Shown: piece after piece, positions 11,209 to 23,100 of the stretch
Position numbering within the stretch: the stretch's first letter is position 1
Layout of the letters: every line of letters starts with the position of its first letter
NCBI RefSeq assembly: GCF_041381155.1
Contig: NC_091145.1
Location: forward strand, 36,161,882 to 36,225,881
Source of the DNA: Argopecten irradians
Taxonomy: Eukaryota > Mollusca > Bivalvia > Pectinida > Pectinidae
Length of the DNA: 64,000 nt
Direction: 5' to 3'
The notes under the pieces: model-generated
Seen by the model: only the letters and a program-made list of their open reading frames with translations
Told to the model about the DNA's origin: nothing
Databases searched by the model: none
Translations under genes and position numbers: made by a program

Positions 11209-11499
11209 TGTGCTTACGCCGTGTCAGAAACAATTTCGAAATTAAATCATCATATTTACATGTAGGCTATTTTGAGCTGTAAACAAACATTTATATAAAA
11301 TATATCCGGCTGAACGATGCCGATTGTGACTTTGTAGCTTCATATCCAAACTTGTGCTAATGGAAACTGTATATACTCCACAATATACTCACCATTTACA
11401 AACAAAATCTTATAATTTCGCCGCCAGTGAAGAGATGCGGCCATTAACAGATTAGCCAATCAGACGAGCCGTTACAAAAGCGACATTAGCATATATCCC

Positions 11500-11810
11500 A
11501 TGATGCTAATTATTACACAAATAAAAAAAAATCACACATATTTTTTTTCACACAAATATAAAACAAAATCACACTCAAATATATATTATTACACACAAAC
11601 CAGTTTTTCACACACAAATATAAAAAAAAATACACAAAAATATTTTTTACACACAAATATATTTTTCACACACACAAAGAAAATATTGAACATAAATTTT
11701 ATTTTTACACACAAATACAAAAAAAAATACATAAACATTTATTGTTTTTACACACAAATTTAAAATATTGAACACATATAACGATATATTACAAACATTT
11801 TTTTTAATAC
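11500..11810. repeat. Low-complexity AT-rich stretch (acacaaatat type)
   Basis: Degenerate repeats of cacacaaatat and runs of A/T. The open frame 11500-11763 across it is a result of composition and is not a gene. Confidence 0.8.
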
Positions 11811-11856
11811 ACAAATGTTTTTACTTGTTGAATTTTGCAACGATCGGCACGCCATA

Positions 11857-14800
11857 ATCAAAGTATGGCTACGATTCAATTTTTGTTCAAGCTTTTTATA
11901 CGGATTGGTAATAAATATGCACCAGGTAGAGACAAATGAAAGCGAATTCCATGGAAAATACTTACAAGAAGAAAAAAGAAATGTAGATGAATAGAATAAG
12001 AAATCAGCTCATTCTAACGTTGAATTTTATTCAACATTGACAACATGTTAAAACGAAAACTTCCGAAGATGAATCAAGACAATAAATCAAAGTGATCCGG
12101 AACAGTAAGCGTTCTTTTGTTTCATCAACGATGTCTATCAATCAAAATAATATTTGATAACCAATATATAAAAAACTAGTAAAACATTACGTAATTATTA
12201 AATAATTATGAATGAGTAAATCCTATTCTGATGAAACCTTTCAAGCCACGTATTTTTTAATGTTTTAAGTTGAATATGCGATAGTACGTTTCCTATGAAC
12301 AGCTTCTTCACGAAACCAATTTCTGTAAGTAATGTTTCTATAAATACCTGATATTCCTGCTGGTTTTCGAATATGAAATATATAATATTGGTTCAACTCT
12401 ATAGGCTATAGGTTATTTGTATAACTGTATTAATATAAGGGAGATCACTCTTACAAATAAAACAGGATATTGCACAACACATGTATGCAATATTCATTAG
12501 ACTGTATTTGAGTTTAAGAGGTCGGGGTGAGCCGTAGCGCGGTGGAACAACCTCTTTCAACTGAGACTAAAGCACTTGATATATACGCCTGTCGAGAGAA
12601 CCCTCGGCAGGGGTACCACCGCGCTAACTCGATACTCATTCTTTTTATTTAAAATCTAATATGAAATAAACTGTATTTCAAGCTTTAAACTAATAGCTTT
12701 TAATGATTTTTTTTCAAACATTAGAAATTATATTATTCTGTCATTTTTGCATGATATTTTTTTTCAAATATAATGTGTATGATCAATTATAAATGCATTG
12801 TAATTGAATGTCCTAATTAATGTGCACCAGTTAGAGACAAAGAAAAACGAATCCCCTAGAAAATACTTACAGGTAGAAAAAGAAACAGTTTTATAATTTA
12901 CGATCGATTTCCTTGATCAAGCCATGGCGGTGAGATGTGAACATGTACGGTGTTGTTGTCCATGATATGTGCCACATGATATAGTAACCCCTAGAATATC
13001 GAGGTTGATATGTTTAGGATATTCTGTTTGCTGAATAAGAAGAAAATGACATAACAATATTTATACAATGGGATTACCAAACAGTCTAGTGTTTTATTGA
13101 CAGTAATAGATTAATTCTTTACAATTTATAATAGAATGTCCTATCAAAGTATGGCTACGATTCATTTTTGTTCAAGCTTTTTATACGGATGGGTAATTAA
13201 TGTGCACCAGGTAGAGACAAATGAAAGCGAATCCCTTGGAGAATACTTACAGGTAGAAAAAGAAACAGATTTATAATTTACGATCGAATTCCTTGATCAA
13301 GCCATGGCGGTGAGATGTGAACAAGTACGATGTTGTTGTCCATGATATGTGCCACAGGATATAGTAACCCCTAGAATATCGAGGTTGATATGTGTCAGAC
13401 ATTCTGGTTACTGAATAAGAAGTAAAGGACATAACAATTTTTGTACAATGGGATTACCAAACAGTCTAGTGTTTTATTGACAGTAATAGATTAATTATTT
13501 ACAATTTATAATAGAATGTCCTATCAAAGTATGGCTACGATTCATTTCTGTTCAAGCTTTTTATACGGATTGGTAATAAATATGCACCAGGTAGAGACAA
13601 ATAAAAGCGAATTCCATGGAAAATAATAAGTAGAAAAAAGAAATGTAGATGAAAAGAATAAGAAATCAACTCATTCTAAAGTTGAATTTCATTCAACATT
13701 GACAATTTGTTCATGTTTAGAAAGTGAAAGATAAAACGAAAACTTCCGAAGATGAATCAAGACAATAAATCAAACTGATCTGGAACAGTAAGCGTTCTTT
13801 GTTTCATCAACGATGTCTATCAATCAAAATCATATTTGATAACCAATATATAAAAAAAACTAATAAAACATTACGTAATTATTAAATAATTATGAATGAG
13901 TTAATCCTATTCTGATGAAAACTTTCAAGCCACGTATTTTTTTTTAATGTTTTGAGTTGAATATGCGATAGTACGTTTCCTATGAACAGCTTCTTCACGA
14001 AAACAATTTCTGTAAGTAATGTTTCTATAAATACCTGATATTCCTGCTGGTTTTCGAATATAAAATATATAATATTGGTTCAACTCTATAGGCTATAGGT
14101 TATTTGTATAACTGTATTAATATAAGGGAGATCACTCTTACAAATAAAACAGGATATTGCACAACACATGTATGCAATATTCATTAGACTGTATTTGAGT
14201 TAAAGAGGTCGGGGTGAGCCGTAGCGCGGTGGAACAACCTCTTTCAACTGAGACTAAAGCACTTGATATATACGCCTGTCGAGAGAACCCTCGGCAGGGG
14301 TACCACCGCGCTAACTCGATACTCATTCTTTTTATTTAAAATCTAAATATGAAATAAACTGTATTTCAAGCTTTAAACTAATAGCTTTTAATGATTTTTT
14401 TTTCAAACATTAGAAATTATATTATTCTGTCATTTTTGCATGATATTTTTTTTCAAATATAATGTGTATGATCAATTATAAATGCATTGTAATTGAATGT
14501 CCTATCAAAGTCTGGCTACGATTTCTTTTAAGCTTTTTATACGGATGAGTAATTAATGTGCACCAGTTAGAGACAAAGAAAAACGAATCCCCTAGAAAAT
14601 ACTTACAGGTAGAAAAAGAAACAGTTTGATAATTTACGATCGATTTCCTTGATCAAGCCATGGCGGTGAGATGTGAACATGTACGGTGTTGTTGTCCATG
14701 ATATGTGCCACATGATATAGTAACCCCTAGAATATCGAGGTTGATATGTTTAGGATATTCTGTTTGCTGAATAAGAAGAAAAGGACATAACAATATTTAT

Positions 14801-17800
14801 ACAATGGGATTACCAAACAGTGTAGTATTTTATTGACAGTAATAGATTAATTCTTTACAATTTATAATAGAATGTCCTATCAAAGTATGGCTACGATTCA
14901 TTTTTGTTCAAGCTTTTTATACGGATGGGTAATTAATGTGCACCAGGTAGAGACAAATGAAAGCGAATCCCTTAGAGAATACTTACAGGTAGAAAAAGAA
15001 ACAGATTTATAATTTACGATCGAATTCCTTGATCAAGCCATGGCGGTGAGATGTGAACAAGTACGATGTTGTTGTCCATGATATGTGCCACGTGATATAG
15101 TGACTTCTAGAATATCGAGGTTGATATGTGTCAGACATTCTGGTTACTGAATAAGAAGTAAGGGACATAACAATTTTTGTACAATGGGATTACCAAACAG
15201 TCTAGTGTTTTATTGACAGTAATAGATTAATTATTTACAATTTATAATAGAATGTCCTATCAAAGTATGGCTACTATTCAATTTTTGTTCAAGCTTTTTA
15301 TACGGATTGGTAATAAATATGCACCAGGTAGAGACAAATGAAAGCGAATTCCATGGAAAATACTTACAAGAAGAAAAAAGAAATGTAGATGAATAGAATA
15401 AGAAATCAGCTCATTCTAACATTGAATTTTATTCAACATTGACAACATGTTAAAACGAAAACTTCCGAAGATGAATCAAGACAATAAATCAAAGTGATCC
15501 GGAACAGTAAGAGTTCTTTTGTTTCATCAACGATGTCTATCAATCAAAATAATATTTGATAACCAATATATAAAAAACTAATAAAATATTACGTAATTAT
15601 TAAATAATTATGAATGAGTAAATCCTATTCTGATGAAACCTTTCAAGCCACGTATTTTTTTAATGTTTTGAGTTGAATATGCGATAGTACGTTTCCTATG
15701 AACAGCTTCTTCACGAAAACAATTTCTGTAAGTAATGTTTCTATAAATACCTGATATTCCTGCTGGTTTTCGAATATAAAATATATAATATTGGTTCAAC
15801 TCTATAGGCTATAGGTTATTTGTATAACTGTATTAATATAAGGGAGATCACTCTTACAAATAAAACAGGATATTGCACAACACATGTATGCAATATTCAT
15901 TAGACTGTATTTGAGTTAAAGAGGTCGGGGTGAGCCGTAGCGCGGTGGAACAACCTCTTTCAACTGAGACTAAAGCACTTGATATATACGCCTGTCGAGA
16001 GAACCCTCGGCAGGGGTACCACCGCGCTAACTCGATACTCATTCTTTTTATTTAAAATCTAAAAATGAAATAAACTGTATTTCAAGCGTTAAACTAATAG
16101 CTTTTATTGGAATTTTTTTCAAACATTAGAAATTATATTATTCTGTCTTTTTTGCATGATATATTTTTTTCAAATATAATGTGTATGTTCAATTATAAAT
16201 GCATTGTAATTGAAAGTTCTATCAAAGTCTGGCTACGATTTCTATTCAAGCTTTTTATACGGATGGGTAATTAATGTGCACCAGTTAGAGACAAAGAAAA
16301 ACGAATCTCCTGGAAAATACTTACAGGTAGAAAAAGAAACAGTTTTATAATTTACGATCGATTTCCTTGATCAAGCCATGGCGGTGAGATGTGAACATGT
16401 ACGGTGTTGTTGTCCATGATATGTGCCACATGATATAGTAACCCCTAGAATATCGAGGTTGATATGTTTAGGATATTCTGTTTGCTGAATAAGAAGAAAA
16501 GGACATAACAATATTTGTACAATGGGATTACCAAACAGTTTAGTGTTTTATTGACAGTAATAGATTAATTCTTTACAATTTATAATAGAATGTCCTATCA
16601 AAGTATGGCTACGATTCATTTTTGTTCAAGCTTTTTATACGGATGGGTAATTAATGTGCACCAGGTAGAGACAAATGAAAGCGAATTCCTTGGAGAATAC
16701 CTACAGGTAGAAAAAGAAACAGATTTATAATTTACGATCGAATTCCTTGATCAAGCCATGGCGGTGAGATGTGAACAAGTACGGTGTTGTTGTCCATGAT
16801 ATTGCCACGTGATATAGTAACCCCTAGCATACCGAGGTTGATATGTGTCAGACATTCTGGTTGCTGAATAAGAAGTAAAGGACATAACAATTTTTGTACA
16901 ATGGGATTACTAAACAGACTAGTGTTTTATTGACAGTAATAAACTAATCATTTACAATTTATAATAGAATGTCCTATCAAAGTATGGCTACGATTCAATT
17001 TTTGTTCAAGCTTTTTATACGGATTGGTAATAAATATGCATCAGGTAGAGACAAATGAAAGCGAATTCCATGGAAAATACTTACAAGAAGAAAAAAGAAA
17101 TGTAGATGAATAGAATAAGAAATCAGCTCATTCTAACGTTGAATTTTATTCAACATTGACAACATGTTAAAACGAAAACTTCCGAAGATGAATCAAGACA
17201 ATAAATCAAAGTGATCCGGAACAGTAAGCGTTCTTTTGTTTCATCAACGATGTCTATCAATCAAAATAATATTTGATAACCAATATATAAAAAACTAATA
17301 AAACATTACGTAATTATTAAATAATTATAAATGAGTAAATCCTATTCTGATGAAACCTTTCAAGCCACATATTTTTTAATGTTTTAAGTTGAATATGCGA
17401 TAGTACGTTTCCTATGAACAGCTTCTTCACGAAAACAATTTCTGTAAGTAATGTTTCTATAAATACCTGATATTCCTGCTGGTTTTCGAATATGAAATAT
17501 ATAATATTGGTTCAACTCTATAGGCTATAGGTTATTTGTATAACTGTATTAATATAAGGGGGATCACTCTTACAAATAAAACAGGATATTGCACAACACA
17601 TGTATGCAATATTCATTAGACTGTATTTGAGTTTAAGAGGTCGGGGTGAGCCGTAGCGCGGTGGAACAACCTCTTTCAACTGAGACTAAAGCACTTGATA
17701 TATACGCCTGTCGAGAGAACCCTCGGCAGGGGTACCACCGCGCTAACTCGATACTCATTCTTTTTATTTTTTATTTAAAATCTGAAAATGAATTAATCTG

Positions 17801-17863
17801 TATTTCAAGCTTTAAATTAATAGCTTTTAATGAAACTTTTTTCAAACATTAGAAATTACTAGT
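11857..17863 (+). repeat. Head-to-tail array of the 1.7-kb repeat (one partial, three full, one truncated unit)
   Basis: Unit borders, set just after the hairpin ending ctcggcag, give: partial 11857-12610, then 12611-14297 (1687 bp), 14298-16013 (1716 bp), 16014-17729 (1716 bp) and a truncated start 17730-17863. Units are nearly identical to one another and to 1-1684; the second lacks about 40 bp in its first sub-repeat. Every unit begins gggtaccaccgcgctaactcg, carries direct sub-repeats of about 365 bp, and ends tagcgcggtgg ... hairpin. The motifs ccaccgcgcta and tagcgcggtgg are inverted copies near the two ends. No protein is encoded. Confidence 0.85.
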
Positions 17864-19784
17864 TTTTCGAATATAATATAATTCTTGACTGCATTAATCC
17901 ATAGAGATCACGAATAACACATTATCATCAGTCTGATGATATTTCATTGTTCTTACCACGGAGTCTGTCATTGGAATCACACATACGACATAAGTGTGTA
18001 CCCGAGATTTTCGGCACTGGTGTTTTATATGTGATAATTTACAGTATCTTAGTATACAATATTAATTTAGTGATCAATCTTTCTATCTTTGAGTGTATCT
18101 CTCACACTACAGTACAGACAAATTTCTGGGCCAGGTATTCCGTACTTGTACGTTATTGTAATAGTGTTATATTTTTTACAGTTATATTAAATTTGACGGC
18201 AATAATCAGTTACATGAGCAATATAATTTTAGCTTATCCTTGGAACACATTCTGAACTAGTATTGTTGTAAGTATTGAAAATAAAAATAAAAAAATAGAA
18301 CAAAAAGAACTTTTTCACAAGACAGTAGGAAATATTTATTATCAATTATACAAAGGAAACTATCTTATTTTATTTGAGATCTAGATGTATGCTATTTATG
18401 TCGCTGATTTTATTTAGAGTCATTCAAACCAAGGAACCATAGATGTATATTCAGCTCATGGAGTGCGGTGATCGCGGGAGTGAAGAGAAAGAAAGGGATC
18501 ATAAACAAATGCTTTCAATTTTACTCTAATTGTACTTTTATATTCGTTTGAGAAACGTTAACTTGCAGAAAGGAGAACCAAAATTTAGTGCAATGTAGGA
18601 ATGTGTATACATGCAGTAGCCCCACCACTCCTCTTATCGATTTTTTAAATGCACATTTCATGCTTAAAGATGCTCCACCGCCTACAAAGCATAAACGATA
18701 CCCATAATTTAATCAATAACTGATATATATAATATGATCATGTCTATATGTTAAATCATCGCTTTTGGTGCATGGACAATAAGTATTTAAATAGAAGCCA
18801 TGGCGGATTTATTTTCGGGACGCAGTTTTTTTTATACTTTCATCTAGAATTAAAATAATAAGCTCAAACTTTTCAATGTGGTAATGGTGTAAAATAAGTA
18901 ACTTTTGTACGAAGAAAAATATTAATTCGTGTGTTCCTGTTTTTGATAGAGAAACTTTACCATTCGTCGGCGTTGTAGCATTTTTTAGAAAATATTGCAG
19001 TTGTTCTATAACTGTAACAGGGTCATCGCCTTAATTTAGCACAAGTCGTGCTAAAATATAAAATTGAACTTATTGATCAATACCCAAATCGCTTATTGGC
19101 GGTCATAGCTATTTTCACGATATGACGCTACTGTACTTGTCGTTACTTGTAAGAATTTAATATAGTCGCATTGAAACATATGTCAATATTGGTCTGTTCC
19201 AAAACACTGTTTTAGTTTACAATTTACTTGTGAAACCTTTTATCTCTGCATTGTACAAAATTCTCACCCTGTCAGCTATCTTAGCGTAAAATAAGACAAA
19301 GCGAAAATGAAAGCTGTGCTTGTGACATCATCATTATTACCCACAATGCTGTACGATGACATAGAAACAGGAAGTAGAATACGGTCTGACTAGTCATCGT
19401 CAAATATACCCACCTGACATATTATACCAAGGATTGAGATACCATTGTTCTATGTCATAAGATTTATTTATAACTTAAACTGCATATATATTCGGATTTT
19501 AATCGTGAATTTGGTTATTATTTTTGTGGAACTATTCAAGTGATACGACAGATTTCTCCGGTGCAGTTTGGTAAGTGATCGGATAAATAATTTTGTTTGG
19601 TTGCCGGTATTTCCCATTTGGATAATGACATTGTCTTGTTTTTTCACGCTTTATCTTTCATTTTATTAATTCCTTTGTGCTAATTTTCCATTTGAACACT
19701 ATCGGTTTTGTTTCAGTGACATTTTGTTTTGTTATTCAAATGAGCCTCGGTAATTTATTTCGGTCCGAGAGTATTCGATTCCCC
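17864..19784. other. Region upstream of UBA1, no gene recognised
   Basis: AT-rich. The open frame 17947-18255 (102 codons, hydrophobic) resembles nothing I know. A cagtttg|gtaagt sequence at 19564-19576 is a good splice-donor match and could end a non-coding first exon of UBA1. Confidence 0.35.
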
Positions 19785-19860
19785 CCGCCGCACGTGTTGA
19801 CAGTCTCCCTTACGTCCGCCATATTTTTAGCCGCATAGCTGCGACGTCTGCAGTTTTCCT
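19785..19860 (+). promoter_or_regulatory. Candidate UBA1 promoter / 5' UTR
   Basis: A local GC-rich patch in AT-rich DNA, with an E-box CACGTG at 19791-19796, tccgccatattt at 19815-19826 (YY1-like, often found at the start site of housekeeping genes) and CpG-containing words after it. cctg|gttagt at 19861 could be a donor to the acceptor at 20007, just before the ATG. No TATA box is evident. Inference from sequence only. Confidence 0.4.
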
Positions 19861-20007
19861 GGTTAGTTACGACACTTTTTTGATGTGACATATGCTTCGG
19901 TAGTGTATTTAGTGAGTTCCATGAATCAAGCGAGGAATAAGGCCTCTTTTCTTGACGCTATGCTCTTCATGTAAGAGATGAGTTCGACTTCCTTTGTGTC
20001 ATTTCAG

Positions 20008-20100
20008 ATGTCCAGTTGCACCGATTCTGAGGACCCCCCTGCCAAGAAACCGCGGTTAGAGTCGTGTGTAGGAGAAAACCAATCATCCAACTCAGTGGAG
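20008..20100 (+). CDS. UBA1: UBA1 coding exon 1 (aa 1-31)
   Basis: Starts at ATG 20008, which directly follows a possible acceptor (tttcag). The stretch PPAKKPRLE at residues 10-18 looks like a short basic nuclear-import motif, as in the long human isoform. Donor GAG|gttatt is weak. Phase 0. Confidence 0.85.
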
Positions 20101-23100
20101 GTTATTTAATTTTTCTGCTTTGTTTCTTTCGTTAACATGATCTTTATTTGCAATAATTTTGCATTTTTAATTTGGCTTTTGATTCGAGACTATTTCCTGT
20201 GATCATTGACCCACAGGATTTCTCACGATGCTTTCAAGTTGAAACATTGTCTGAAAAAATATCATTCAGATAGGGGGTTTTATGTTTCTGTATACTTATA
20301 TTGTGATTCTGCCATTTCGAGATAATAATACGGCATTGAGAATGCATATAATATACAGTTACCATGTCATTCTTAAGTAAATGCAGAGTATTTTAAACAC
20401 GACAGAAAACACCTTATGAAATAGTTTCACCTCACTTGCTATTCATTACTGGCAGAATGGTTATGTCAGAAGAATTGTGGGGTTTGTAGTAAAAGCATGA
20501 AATTTTGCAAGAACACAGAGCATCATCACCCTAACAACTTTTCAAATAGGGCCAAGCAAAATGTTTTTCAAGATGGCCACCAAATCCAATATGGCTACCA
20601 AGAACATAATACTGATTACTGCCTATTCACACAGTTTGCAAAAACAAAAATCTTTTTATACCCCTATGAAATTCAAGATGATGACATCAATGCTTAGATG
20701 AATTTACATGTTTTTGTTTTGGATAGATAAAGGCAATCTTACAAACATTTTTTTTAAAAACTTTATTTCAGTCTGGTTGGCCATGCCAACATTATCACTA
20801 GAGCTGAAATGAATTACTGATTTTGATATTCAAATATTCGTTTGATGTATTTGAATATTCGGAACTTTAAGTCATAGATCTTTGAAACTCCCAAACTCGT
20901 TCCGTACTCATTCAAATTTTCCACTCGCTACCAGAAGTAAATATGGGCTTCGTCTTTTGTGTATAACTATTGAGCAAATGCAGAGATGGATTAAACAATG
21001 TTTTTACAACAGTGTGGTGGTTATTACATCAGTATTTTGCCCTATATTACCTGTTATCTATGTGCATAAAGTTCAATTCTGATTTGTGTAACATGTGCAG
21101 ATTAGCAGTCAGTCAGAAGATCGTTTTTTCCTACTTGTCATAGAGTTCTGCATGGATTGTAACCAAATTTGGCCACAAACATCCTTGGGGGAAGGGGAAC
21201 AGAACTTGTTTTCACTGTGTCTCATACATGAACATGCACATGCATAATATTTAATATTTAAATAACACACATGCATAATATTAAATAATATTATTAACTT
21301 ACTGTTTGATATTTTATCATTTTTTATGATTTTACTATTTTTTCAATTATGGTCCAGCAGAAAAATGTAGCTAAAATGAGTCTGTCATTGTGTTACGATT
21401 ATAAACAACAAGGCTTCTTCAGTGGGCAGATTTCCCATTAATTAATTCCATTTTATGATTGAATGTGCATCTGGTACGTAATAATTTTCATCTTTATTAT
21501 ATTTACAATTTAATTATTACTTTTAATTACTTTTACCGAGATATCTGATCACTGTATCCGATATAAAACTTACACTGACGAGTAAAACAAAAGTAAAGAT
21601 TACAAGTTTCACATGAGAATCACAGTGTAATAATGCTTCATGAGGGATATTGGAAGGGAGGTAAATATTTGTCAAATAATACTATTTTACTATTCCAATA
21701 TTCAGTAAATATAAGGTCATAGCTTTTTCTCACTCCTTTTGGAATAGGGCCCGTGGCTTTGAATTTGGGAAAATGAGCGACAAAACCAAGATTTGGGTAA
21801 AATTATTAAATATGAAATAAAGCATTTTAAATAAGACTTTTTATTTCCAGTGTAGGTTATGTACTTTTCTGAAGCCAATTCACAAATATTTAAAGCCTTC
21901 GTCAACTAAGTTCATACAATGTTTTTGGATAGTCTTCAATGACCTTCGATTTTGGGAAATTTAAGGCTTGCATTGGGGAAAATGCAGAGGATTTGCCATT
22001 GGAATGGGGCCGAAATTTCTGCCCCAAATCAGGTTGAAAAAAAGCCCTGAAGGTACTCATTCGTGAATATGTGTTTCAGCTCTAATTATCACATTAACAC
22101 AGTACTAATCTTCAAGTCTGTTGCTCTGCTACTTTCAGATATTGTGTATGGGCTCAAAGGTTTCAAAGGCTCCACCGGTAAATGTTGTTGTAACACGTGT
22201 TTGTGACCCTCGGTGTGATTTCGGAACTCTTTCTCTTCCTACAGTCTCTTGTAGTGTTCAGATTTGCAGGTCCAGAATAATCCTGGTTTTAGTTGGGAAT
22301 GGCCTAACCTAATTAAGATTATAGCTATAGCTATATTACAACATATTAAAGAAAGCACATCAATATTAACTTTGCAAAACTCATATTTTCAGGATGGTTA
22401 CCTAATAAGTTATTCTAGTATATCTGATTAATCTACTTCAACTGGTTGGTGATTTGGTGCACATGTACCATTTGTTTACAGTGAAACACATAATAACCTT
22501 TAAAACAAATTCATGGCTATAACATAGAACTTTTTATTCTCTAACAAGATTCCTATCAGATTGTTTATTGTGTATAACACGTTATGCGTATAACGAAGTA
22601 ATTTTGTTGGTCCCTAGAAGTTCTTATAACACTGTTTTACTAGTAGACTGTAATGACAGAAAGATGTTGACGTCTTTGTTACATTTTCATTATAATCTGC
22701 AGCAGATCAGTGATAGAATGAATAATTGTCCTAAAAAATTGCTATACTGGTCGCCATCTTTGCATTTATTCGGTATATGATAATATTTTCCTCATCAGCA
22801 TCATTGCAGCCTGCTGTGTATTATCTTTTTTTTACCTCTTAAAGCAAAAACCATCAGAATATCTGGGCTGCCTAAAACTAATTAGTCATTAAGCCTAAAG
22901 GCGTTCATTTGAAAGCATTTGTCTTGAGTTAATTGTCATTTGTTTCTTTTTCATTTATTACAATCTGTATTAGCTGCTTTTTGATATAGCCAATAAATAT
23001 TTATTTGTATTTTGTCTGATCATAGATACAGATCTAGATCTACCACATGTAGATGTATTTATTGATATATATATATACACATGTAAGGGATATTGATTTC

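Noticed and set aside
11500..11763. 87-codon open frame
   Set aside because: Lies wholly in low-complexity acacaaatat sequence.
14222..14313. tRNA-like promoter at the 1.7-kb unit junction (tagcgcggtgg resembles an A box)
   Set aside because: The following B-box-like stretch is too close and mismatched; the motif is better explained as a mirrored element end.
17947..18255. 102-codon open frame upstream of UBA1
   Set aside because: Hydrophobic and AT-driven, no known domain, no splice or start context supporting it.
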